This document shows, one piece after another, positions 1 to 5,878 of a DNA stretch of 5,879 bases. The stretch is from Pseudomonadota bacterium (GTDB taxonomy: Bacteria; Myxococcota_A; Polyangia; Haliangiales; Haliangiaceae): NCBI GenBank assembly GCA_023428295.1, contig JAEYYV010000401.1, positions 1 to 5,879 of the forward strand, in the 5' to 3' direction. Below the pieces are notes generated by a model. It was not told the origin of the DNA and did no database searches. It worked only from the letters and a program-made list of their open reading frames with translations. The position numbers and the translations under genes are program-made. Position 1 is the first letter of the stretch. The number at the start of each line of letters is the position of its first letter.

Positions 1-2
1 CG

Positions 3-1829
3 CCCCCGCGGGCGCGGCCCAAGGCAGCGACGGAAACGACCGCATCGACGGAGACAGCGGCATCGACGGAACCGACGGAACCGAACGCATCGAACGCGTC
101 GGCCGGATTGGAAGCATCCAACGCATCGAACGCGTCGGCCGGATTGGAAGCATCCGACGCATCGAACGCGTCGGCCGGATTGGAAGCATCCAACGCATCG
201 AACGCGTCGAACGCATCGGGCGCATCGGCCGGATTGGAAGCGTCGACGGCATCAGACGACTCGAGTGCGTCGACGATCTCGAGCTCGAGAGCGGCCATCA
301 ATTTGCTCTCGCTCACCACGACAGCGAACGCAGAGGCGCCGGATCCCGCGAGCGACCAACCGCTCGCGGTCACGCCGCTCACATCGATCGCACCGAGCGC
401 GCCCGACGCGCCCGACGCGCCGAGCACGCCCGATGCCCCGGCGTTCTTGCGCACGCCTCCGCCGTCCACGCGCGTCGACAGCATGTTCGACGACAGCGAC
501 GCGACGAACCTCGTTCCGCGCATCGAGCGCTCGAAGACGCCCAGCGTTCCGCCACCGGTTCCCGCTGTCGCGCGTACGAAGACGCCGACGACGCCGCCAG
601 CGACCACGACGATGACCGCGGAGGAGCTGCGCGCGAAGCGCGAGGCGGAGCAAGACGCCCAAGACGCTCGGTTGCGCGCAGAGGCCGTGGAGCTCGCGAA
701 GAGGCAAGCGGCCGCGCGGACCGCCGAGCAGGAGAAGCAGGCGCGCGAGGCGATGGATCTCGCGAAGCGCCTGGCGGACGCGAAAGCGAAGACACAGGCG
801 CCGCTGGTGAATGTCGACGAGAGCGCGCCAGTCACGATCGAGGCACCCGATCCCGATCGCAGCTCGGCGGTGAAGCTGTTCACCCCGGATCCCGACGAGA
901 GCGTGCCCGTGCGGAAGGTGCCGGACATGGATGGCAGCATGCCGGTCCCGCTGCAGACGCCCGACCCCGATGCGCCGGTCAACGAAGAGGCTCTGTGGAG
1001 AGCGGCGCAGGAGCGCGCGCGAGCAGCGGCGGCGGATCAGGAGACGATGCCCGTGCCCAGGATGGAGGCCGAGGATCTGATCCGCGAGCTGGTCGGCGAG
1101 AAGGTCACGATCAAAGAGACCAACACGTCGCGCGTGGTGCTGCAGGAGCAGATGACGATCGATCGGTCGATCCAGACCGCGCGGATCTCGTCGTCGGCGA
1201 TCACCACCGTCGAGAAGACAGCGGCAGATCCTCTGTTCGGGAAGACGGACGCGGCGCCGACAGAGATCAAGGAGGCGGCGCCGACACAGATCAAGGACGC
1301 GGCGCCGACGGAGATCGACGACGAGCCGTCCGACGGGATCGTGCGCCATATTCCGACGGTGGAGACCGCACCGCAGAAGCGGCCGCCACCACCGAAGGCC
1401 GAGGTGCCCGATGATCGGCCTGGCGATCGCACCGGCGAGATCACGGCGGCGCGGAAGAAGCACTCGAGCACACCGCCGCAGAACGTGGAGCCGTCGATCT
1501 TGATCGAAGACGCCGTGGCCACGACAGCCGCGGATCTCGCCGCCGCGCACGTGGCAGTGGCCGCGGTGGCGCAGGTGCCAGCGGCAACGACGGTAGACCT
1601 CGCGGGCTCGTCCGTGGAGACGGCGGTCGGCGAGGTGCGCAAGGACGCGGCGGAGGCGTTCAGTGACGTGGAAGAAGCGTTCTTCCGTCAGGGCTCCGAG
1701 AAGGAGAAGGTCGCGTCGTTCCAGATGACCGGCCCCGTCGAGACGTTCGATGACCTCGACGAGGACTACCAGCCCGTGGGGTTCTGGGATCGCTTGCGCG
1801 GCAAGAAGGACAAGCCCGCGAAGAAGTAG
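3..1829 (+). CDS. Large disordered repeat protein of unknown function, 5' end outside window
   Basis: I do not recognise the family. The frame is open from the window edge to the TAG at 1827-1829, giving 608 visible residues. A TTG at 108 could be read as a start, but it sits inside a tandem repeat and the frame stays open to its left, so the gene almost certainly begins upstream. Visible order: a Thr/Ser/Glu-rich stretch (30-83); four 12-residue Asn-Ala-Ser repeats (84-245); a Pro/Ala/Ser linker; an Ala/Glu/Lys/Arg-rich segment, probably a long helix or coiled coil (about 612-800); a Pro-Asp repeat block (816-980); three AAPTEI repeats (1248-1319); more linker; and a tail that is acidic (FDDLDEDY) then basic, GFWDRLRGKK and lysines to the end. 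No cysteine, signal peptide or membrane segment is visible, so it is probably cytoplasmic or the disordered part of a larger protein. It converges on the lipoprotein gene 5 bases away. Confidence is high that it is coding and low for any function. Confidence 0.8.
   Translation, partial: PPRARPKAATETTASTETAASTEPTEPNASNASAGLEASNASNASAGLEASDASNASAGLEASNASNASNASGASAGLEASTASDDSSASTISSSRAAINLLSLTTTANAEAPDPASDQPLAVTPLTSIAPSAPDAPDAPSTPDAPAFLRTPPPSTRVDSMFDDSDATNLVPRIERSKTPSVPPPVPAVARTKTPTTPPATTTMTAEELRAKREAEQDAQDARLRAEAVELAKRQAAARTAEQEKQAREAMDLAKRLADAKAKTQAPLVNVDESAPVTIEAPDPDRSSAVKLFTPDPDESVPVRKVPDMDGSMPVPLQTPDPDAPVNEEALWRAAQERARAAAADQETMPVPRMEAEDLIRELVGEKVTIKETNTSRVVLQEQMTIDRSIQTARISSSAITTVEKTAADPLFGKTDAAPTEIKEAAPTQIKDAAPTEIDDEPSDGIVRHIPTVETAPQKRPPPPKAEVPDDRPGDRTGEITAARKKHSSTPPQNVEPSILIEDAVATTAADLAAAHVAVAAVAQVPAATTVDLAGSSVETAVGEVRKDAAEAFSDVEEAFFRQGSEKEKVASFQMTGPVETFDDLDEDYQPVGFWDRLRGKKDKPAKK
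84..245. repeat. 36-bp tandem repeat encoding a 12-residue Asn-Ala-Ser unit
   Basis: Units lie at 84-119, 120-155, 156-191 and 192-245. The first two are identical. The third differs by one base (A to G at 156, changing Asn to Asp). The fourth carries 18 extra bases of the same type (Asn-Ala-Ser, Gly-Ala-Ser) and two changes at its end. The encoded unit is NASNASAGLEAS. Because the period is a multiple of three, copy number can change without breaking the frame. The near-identity of the copies suggests recent slippage or unequal recombination. Confidence 0.95.
816..980. repeat. Degenerate 12-13-residue Pro-Asp repeats within the left-hand protein
   Basis: The protein reads as successive units of the form D-x-D-x-S-x-P-V followed by four or five residues and a proline, for example DPDESVPVRKVP and DMDGSMPVPLQTP. 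The first and last units are partial. DNA identity between units is low while the peptide pattern is kept, so this block is older than the Asn-Ala-Ser array or is held by selection on the peptide. Confidence 0.7.
1248..1319. repeat. Triple 24-bp tandem repeat encoding an AAPTEI octapeptide
   Basis: Three in-frame units at 1248-1271, 1272-1295 and 1296-1319 encode DAAPTEIK, EAAPTQIK and DAAPTEID. They differ at a few bases only, and each contains the same GCGGCGCCGAC core. Each unit has one threonine, next to proline and followed by Glu or Gln. It is a short linear repeat in a disordered region, with no assigned role. Confidence 0.9.
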
Positions 1830-1839
1830 CTCGGCTACT
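1825..1839. other. Palindrome spanning both stop codons of a convergent gene pair
   Basis: The sequence AGTAGC-TCG-GCTACT is a perfect 6-base inverted repeat with a 3-base centre. The left arm holds the TAG of the plus-strand gene (1827-1829) and the right arm holds the TAG of the minus-strand lipoprotein gene (1835-1837). It could form a short hairpin in either transcript. Only a weak pyrimidine run follows on the minus side (TCTTC) and none on the plus side, so a true intrinsic terminator is uncertain. Confidence 0.4.
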
Positions 1840-2461
1840 CGGGCGCGTCCCAGCGAACTTCGACGCCGCCGCGCTCGCTCGACACGCGCAGACGCACTTG
1901 CCTGACGCTCGGGCCGAGGACGCCGGCCTCACGCGGGAAGCGCAGGATGTACGGCTGGGCGAAGTCGCCGAACGCGGGGAACTCGGTGCGCACGACGAAC
2001 GCGGGGCGGCGATCTTTGATGATCTCGAGCGGCTCGATCTCGTTGCCGTTCGCGTCGAGGAGCATCACGCGCCACGTGCTCTTCTTGCCGCGATCGAAGT
2101 CGTTCTCGCGACGATCCCACGTGGTGACCATCAGCTGGAACTCGTAGGGACCGGCGGCTTCGGCGCGTGCTTGCGCGATGCGCTGCTCGCGCGCGGCGCC
2201 GACGAGGCCGCGATGTTCGGCGTCACGTGCGGCGTGCGCCGCGCGCCACTCGGGCGACTTGAGCGTGGCGGCGAGCTCGAGCACCTCTTGGTACTGACCG
2301 CGCAGCGTGGCTTTGCGCGTCCAGTCGTCGGTGATGTCGAAGTAGTCGTCCGCGTCGGGAGCCGTGGCCGGGAAATCATCCGTCAACGGCTTTCGCGTGA
2401 TCGAAGCGCCGCATGCTCCGAGGAGCACCACGACCAGACCGAGCACTGCGACGCGCACCAT
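1835..2461 (-). CDS. Predicted outer-membrane lipoprotein of unknown function, 208 aa
   Basis: A lipoprotein signal is clear: MVRVAVLGLVVVLLGAC has a hydrophobic core and an L-G-A-C lipobox, so cleavage and lipidation should occur at Cys17. The next residue is Gly, not Asp, which fits sorting to the outer membrane. Mature residues 50-104 look helical and highly charged. Residues 105-208 alternate hydrophobic and polar residues (EFQLMV, RVMLLD, YILRFP, VRLRVS), suggesting a beta-sandwich-like domain. I do not recognise the family. The frame stays open upstream to 2689, but that stretch lies over pyrE and encodes Arg-rich shadow sequence; the ATG at 2461 is chosen because the signal peptide starts there. 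That start lies two bases after the pyrE stop (TGATCATG), and I see no strong Shine-Dalgarno sequence, so translation is probably coupled to pyrE. Its 3' end meets the left-hand disordered protein gene. Confidence 0.85.
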   Translation of the reverse strand: MVRVAVLGLVVVLLGACGASITRKPLTDDFPATAPDADDYFDITDDWTRKATLRGQYQEVLELAATLKSPEWRAAHAARDAEHRGLVGAAREQRIAQARAEAAGPYEFQLMVTTWDRRENDFDRGKKSTWRVMLLDANGNEIEPLEIIKDRRPAFVVRTEFPAFGDFAQPYILRFPREAGVLGPSVRQVRLRVSSERGGVEVRWDAPE

Positions 2462-2463
2462 GA

Positions 2464-3063
2464 TCAGGGCAGGAAGTCGCTGCGCGTGAAGAGGGTGGTG
2501 AGCGGCGTCTCGGCGACGACGGCATCGCGTCCGCCCTCGAGGCGATCGACGAGACCGAGCGCGTGCACGACGGTGAGCCCGGCGAGCCGCGCGCGCTCGA
2601 TCGCCTTGAGCGTCGACGCGCCGGTGGTGATCACGTCCTCGAGGATGACGACCTGCGCACCCGCGGCGAGCTTGGTGCTCTCGACCCACTGGTTCGTGCC
2701 GTGCCCCTTGGGCTCCTTGCGCACGATGAAGGCCGCGCGCGGGCGACCCGCGACGAAGCTCTGGAGGGACGTCGCGGTCGCGAGCGGATCCGCGCCGAGC
2801 GTGAGGCCACCGATGGCGACCGCATCAGGCGCGACCTGATCGACGACCATGTGGAACAGCTCGCCGATCAGCGCGGCGCCCTCGGCGTCGAGGCTGACCT
2901 GCTTGCAATCGATGTAGAAGTTGGACGTGAGCCCCGACGAGAGGACGACCTCGCGCTCCTGAAAGCTGCGCTCCTTGAGGAGCTCGAGGAGACGGGCGCG
3001 CTTCGTCGCGAAGCCTGGCCGATCGAGCAGTGTCTGCATCGACATCTGCACGCACGCTACCAC
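2464..3063 (-). CDS. pyrE: Orotate phosphoribosyltransferase
   Basis: Joins orotate to PRPP to give orotidine 5'-monophosphate, the fifth step of de novo pyrimidine synthesis, in the cytoplasm. Numbered from the GTG at 3063 (199 aa, normal for the family), the sequence shows: SSGLTSNFYIDCKQ (42-55), the N-terminal substrate region; GGLTLGADPLA (85-95); the flexible catalytic loop RKEPKGHG (115-122), matching the known R-K-x-x-K-x-H pattern; and the PRPP-binding loop VVILEDVITTGAS (138-150). Family alignment becomes strong only from about residue 22, so ATG starts at 3045 or 3039 are also possible. The GTG at 3063 has a GAGG four bases upstream, which slightly favours it. The gene is divergent from gshA across 78 bases and is followed at once by a lipoprotein gene. 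Function is secure from the motifs; the exact start is not. Confidence 0.95.
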   Translation of the reverse strand: MVACVQMSMQTLLDRPGFATKRARLLELLKERSFQEREVVLSSGLTSNFYIDCKQVSLDAEGAALIGELFHMVVDQVAPDAVAIGGLTLGADPLATATSLQSFVAGRPRAAFIVRKEPKGHGTNQWVESTKLAAGAQVVILEDVITTGASTLKAIERARLAGLTVVHALGLVDRLEGGRDAVVAETPLTTLFTRSDFLP

Positions 3064-3075
3064 GCTGCCTCGTGA

Positions 3076-3086
3076 AACGGTCCGTT
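3076..3086. promoter_or_regulatory. Small inverted repeat upstream of pyrE
   Basis: AACGG-T-CCGTT is a perfect 5-base inverted repeat about one helical turn upstream of the pyrE GTG. It could be an operator half-site pair or a small 5'-UTR hairpin, but a repeat this short can arise by chance in GC-rich DNA. I saw no convincing -35/-10 pair for pyrE on the minus strand in 3064-3141. Confidence 0.2.
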
Positions 3087-3101
3087 CGAGACCGACCCGA
3101 A

Positions 3102-3130
3102 TTGACCGTGCCTAGATCACCCCATAGAGT
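3102..3130 (+). promoter_or_regulatory. Candidate sigma-70-type promoter for gshA
   Basis: TTGACC (3102-3107, five of six to the TTGACA consensus) and TAGAGT (3125-3130, four of six to TATAAT) are separated by exactly 17 bases. This is the best pair in the divergent region. A start site about seven bases past the -10 would fall near 3136-3138, only a few bases before the gshA GTG, so the mRNA would be almost leaderless. That is either real or a sign that the match is chance. Confidence 0.35.
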
Positions 3131-3141
3131 GCCGGGACTTC

Positions 3142-4503
3142 GTGCACCTCGTCGATGAAGCCGATGCTGTACCGGTTCGCTCTACGGCGGATCTGTTGAC
3201 CTATTTCGAGGCAGCCGGCAAGCCCGCGAGTGAGTGGCGCGTGGGCACGGAGCACGAGCTCGTCGGCGTGATCGCACACGGACCGCATGTCGGCGAAGCA
3301 CCGCCGTACGATGGACCGCACGGGATCGGCGCGCTATTCGAGGCGTTCTCCAAGAACCGCGGCACGCCGGTGCGCGAGGACGGCTTCATCATCGCGCTCA
3401 CGCGTGACGACACGCAGATCACCATCGAGCCGGGTGGCCAGTTCGAGCTCGCCGCGCGACCGGTGCGCGACGACAACGACTTCGTCAGCGATCTCTCGGG
3501 CTACGTCCAGGAGCTCGGCGCAGCATCCAAGCAGCTCGGCCTCGCGTGGTTGTCGACGGCGCTGCGCCCGTTCGGTACGCGCGGCGATATCCCGTGGATG
3601 CCCAAGCACCGCTACGCGGTGATGCGCGACTACATGCCCACCGTCGGTTCGCGCGGCCTCGACATGATGGTCCGCACCGCGACCGTGCAAGCGAACCTCG
3701 ACTTCGCGGACGAAGCCGACGCTGCACGGAAGATGCGTGCGCTGTACTCGGTGACATCGATCCTCACCGCGCTGTGGGCGTGCTCGCCGATCGTCGACGA
3801 GAAACCGACACGGTTCCAATCTTATCGCTCGTGGATCTGGCGCGACACGGACAACGCGCGCGCCGGCGTGCTGCCCTTCGTGTTCGATCGCGACGACATC
3901 TTCACCGCGTATACGGAGTGGGCGCTCGACGTTCCGCTCTACTTCATCTATCGCCACGGCGGATACGTTCGTGTGCCCGGGGGCTTCACGTTCCGCCAGT
4001 ACATGGAGCAGGGCTTGGGCGACGAGCGTGCGAACCGCGCCGATTGGGCACTGCACCTCTCGACGCTGTTCCCCGAAGGGCGCCTCAAGAAGTTCATCGA
4101 GGTGCGCGGCTGCGATTGCGGCTCGCTCGGAATGATCGCCGCGCTCGCGCCCATGATGCGCGGCCTGCTCTACGACGCCACCTCACGCTCCGCTGCCACG
4201 GCGCTGACCGAGAGGCTCTCGTTCGAGGAGCGTCAGGCGCTCGCCGATCGCGTTCCGCGCGAGGGCCTCTCGGCGCGCGCCGGTACGCAGACCGTCGGCT
4301 CGCTCGCGAAGGAGCTCGTCGCGATCGCGCGTGATGGCCTGTCGCGGATCGCGCCGTCGTCGATCTCGCTGCTCGATCCCGTCGCGGAGATCGCAGCGTC
4401 GGGCCGCACGCAAGCCGACGCCATGGTCGATGCGTGGAACGCTGCACGCGGTGATCGCGCCGCGGTGATCCGCGCGCTCGCGCACCCCGGTCTCGAAGGC
4501 TGA
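3142..4503 (+). CDS. gshA: Glutamate-cysteine ligase, plant/proteobacterial type
   Basis: Makes gamma-glutamylcysteine from glutamate, cysteine and ATP, the first and usually rate-limiting step of glutathione synthesis, in the cytoplasm. The 453 residues show the conserved blocks of the plant-type ligase (GCS2 superfamily) in order: RVGTEHE (33-39), ITIEPGGQFELA (93-104), MPKHRYAVMRDYMP (153-166), GLDMMVRTATVQANLDF (172-188), WIWRDTDNARAGVLPFVFD (231-249), ALDVPLYFIYR (261-271), GGFTFRQYM (280-288), FPEGRLKKFIEVRG (310-323) and GLLYD (341-345). The GTG at 3142 is the only usable start: the frame is closed by TGA at 3103, no other start codon lies between, and homology to the family begins near residue 14. 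GGGA at 3134-3137 may act as a weak ribosome site. Cysteines are Cys214, Cys324 and Cys326. The glutathione synthetase gene is not in the window. Actinobacterial-type EgtA is less likely, given the close match to plant-type blocks. Confidence 0.95.
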   Translation: MHLVDEADAVPVRSTADLLTYFEAAGKPASEWRVGTEHELVGVIAHGPHVGEAPPYDGPHGIGALFEAFSKNRGTPVREDGFIIALTRDDTQITIEPGGQFELAARPVRDDNDFVSDLSGYVQELGAASKQLGLAWLSTALRPFGTRGDIPWMPKHRYAVMRDYMPTVGSRGLDMMVRTATVQANLDFADEADAARKMRALYSVTSILTALWACSPIVDEKPTRFQSYRSWIWRDTDNARAGVLPFVFDRDDIFTAYTEWALDVPLYFIYRHGGYVRVPGGFTFRQYMEQGLGDERANRADWALHLSTLFPEGRLKKFIEVRGCDCGSLGMIAALAPMMRGLLYDATSRSAATALTERLSFEERQALADRVPREGLSARAGTQTVGSLAKELVAIARDGLSRIAPSSISLLDPVAEIAASGRTQADAMVDAWNAARGDRAAVIRALAHPGLEG

Positions 4504-4504
4504 C

Positions 4505-5878
4505 TCACTCTTCTTCGTCGTCGTCGAAGTCGATCAGCACACCGTCATCGGTCGTCGGTCGCTTCGGCACGCGCGTCGCGACACGCCCGCTCGTTCCCGC
4601 GCGCTGCACCGGCACGCGCTGCGACGGCTGGCGCGGCGGCGGTATCGTCGGGCCGCGCTCCGTCTTCGCGTGTGGAATCGCGAGGTCGTCGAGATCCACA
4701 TCGAGGGCCTCGAGCGCCGTCTCGAGATCGTAGCCATCGTCGCTTCGCGGCGGTGGAGCCTCGGTCGACGGACGCAGGTATCGCGGCTCCCGCTCCGGGG
4801 CAGGCGCGTGCACGTCGCTCTCGTCGAACTTCGAGAGCGGCGGAAAGTGCGTCGCCACGGGGGCCGCGCGGGCATATGCGGATGGCTTGGTGAAGTCTGC
4901 GTGCGGCGAGTCGAAGTCGTCGGCGGGGATGTCACCGCCGAGCGAGAACTCGCTCATCGGCTCGTACGCGCTCTGCGGCTCCTCGAATGCAGCGATCGCA
5001 TCGCGTGCGCTCAGCTCGCGCGGATCGAGATGGAGCGGAGCTTCGTCCTCTTCATCGACCGCCGGCGCGCGCGGATGCTCGTCGGAGAGCTCGAGCCGCG
5101 CGTGGAAGTCCGGATCGGAGTGGCGCGAGTAGTCGTACGAGGCCCGCGGCGGCGGCGCGATCGGATCGAGCTCCGGCTCGGGCGGAGGCTCGTGATCGGG
5201 GAACACGGCGCCGCTCCCCGACGCTTCGTGCTCGCCGTGCGACGCGAGCAGATCCGCGTCTGCCTCGTCGGCTTCCGCGAGGATCTCGAAGTCCTCGATC
5301 TCCTCGAGCTCGTCGTCGTTGTACTCGTCGATCGGTGCCGCCGCGAGAGCTTGCTCGAGCGCAGGCTCTGCGTACGCGAGCGGTTGCGAGAAACCGAGGT
5401 CCTCCGGCTCGGCGTCGGCATCGGCGAGCTGCTGATCGAGGCTCGCTTCGATCGCCGCCGCGACGGACGGTTCGGTGTACACGGGCGTCGGCTCGGGTTC
5501 CGGCTCCGGCGGCTCCGCCGCGATCGCGGTGTGCTCGACCTCCTCGAAGTCGTCCTCGCCGAGCTGATGGATCTCGTCGGCGATCTGATCGGGATCGACG
5601 TCCTGATCCTCGCCCGGCACCTCGTCCTCGTCGGACAGCGAGAACCCCGGCGTCGGCGCATCGGGCTCGGCATGGTGGACGTTCTCGACCTCGGTCGATG
5701 CGCTCGAGAACGTCGGCGCATCGACTGGCTCCGGTGGAATGGATTCGATCGGCGTTGCTTCCTCGACGACGGGCACGGCCTCGGCACCTGGCGCTGCTTC
5801 GACGACGGGCGTTGCGTCCTCGGCGACGGGTGCGGCAGCGACGACAGGCACTGCATCGCTGTCGAGCTGTGCTTCGAC
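4505..5878 (-). CDS. Very acidic disordered protein of unknown function, 5' end outside window
   Basis: I do not recognise the family. The frame is open from the right window edge to the TGA at 4505-4507, giving 457 visible residues. A GTG at 5849-5851 could be read as a start, but it falls inside a Pro-Val-Val repeat and nine more in-frame residues precede it, so the gene starts outside. The protein is rich in Glu, Asp, Ala and Pro, with no Cys or Trp. The 244 residues encoded by 5147-5878 contain no Lys or Arg. A short helical patch (YDLETALEALDVDLDDLAI, near 4680-4737) precedes a basic Pro/Arg segment (4554-4664), and the protein ends in an acidic tail, IDFDDDEEE. No signal peptide or membrane segment is visible, but the N-terminus is missing and could hold a folded domain. 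It converges on gshA with one base between stops. It is surely coding, since the acidic pattern is coherent throughout; function unknown. Confidence 0.8.
   Translation of the reverse strand, partial: VEAQLDSDAVPVVAAAPVAEDATPVVEAAPGAEAVPVVEEATPIESIPPEPVDAPTFSSASTEVENVHHAEPDAPTPGFSLSDEDEVPGEDQDVDPDQIADEIHQLGEDDFEEVEHTAIAAEPPEPEPEPTPVYTEPSVAAAIEASLDQQLADADAEPEDLGFSQPLAYAEPALEQALAAAPIDEYNDDELEEIEDFEILAEADEADADLLASHGEHEASGSGAVFPDHEPPPEPELDPIAPPPRASYDYSRHSDPDFHARLELSDEHPRAPAVDEEDEAPLHLDPRELSARDAIAAFEEPQSAYEPMSEFSLGGDIPADDFDSPHADFTKPSAYARAAPVATHFPPLSKFDESDVHAPAPEREPRYLRPSTEAPPPRSDDGYDLETALEALDVDLDDLAIPHAKTERGPTIPPPRQPSQRVPVQRAGTSGRVATRVPKRPTTDDGVLIDFDDDEEE

Noticed and set aside
108..110. TTG as the true start of the left-hand protein
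   Set aside because: The same TTG codon recurs in each repeat unit, the frame is open to its left up to the window edge, and the similar Ala-Ser/Thr-Glu composition continues upstream.
84..245. 36-bp repeats as a CRISPR array
   Set aside because: The repeats are directly adjacent with no unique spacers, they keep one reading frame, and they sit inside a longer coding sequence.
816..980. Asp-x-Asp repeats as calcium-binding loops
   Set aside because: The units lack the further acidic or Gly positions of EF-hand, dockerin or RTX loops and are full of proline.
252..1550. Long minus-strand open frame opposite the left-hand protein
   Set aside because: Its product is Arg-rich with no recognisable pattern, as expected for the complement of a high-GC gene. 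The plus strand has coherent repeats and a coiled coil.
2462..2689. N-terminal extension of the lipoprotein gene back to 2689
   Set aside because: It would overlap pyrE in another frame, and the extra residues are Arg/His-rich shadow sequence placed before a clear signal peptide.
1898..2839. Long plus-strand open frame opposite the lipoprotein and pyrE genes
   Set aside because: It runs antisense across two genes with clear family or signal features and has no motifs of its own.
3334..4056. Long minus-strand open frame opposite gshA
   Set aside because: gshA carries conserved family blocks through this region; the antisense product shows only His/Arg-rich shadow composition.
4511..4527. CTTCG / CGAAG inverted repeat near the gshA stop as a terminator
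   Set aside because: The stem is only 5 bases, there is no T-tract, and it arises from the Asp/Glu codon run at the end of the acidic protein.
5849..5851. GTG as the true start of the right-hand protein
   Set aside because: It is the valine of a Pro-Val-Val repeat unit, and the frame stays open to the window edge with the same acidic composition.
5011..5856. Alternative minus-strand frame over the acidic protein gene
   Set aside because: It encodes an almost pure Ser/Arg/Pro/Thr mixture, the typical off-frame reading of GAC/GAG/GCG-rich codons.
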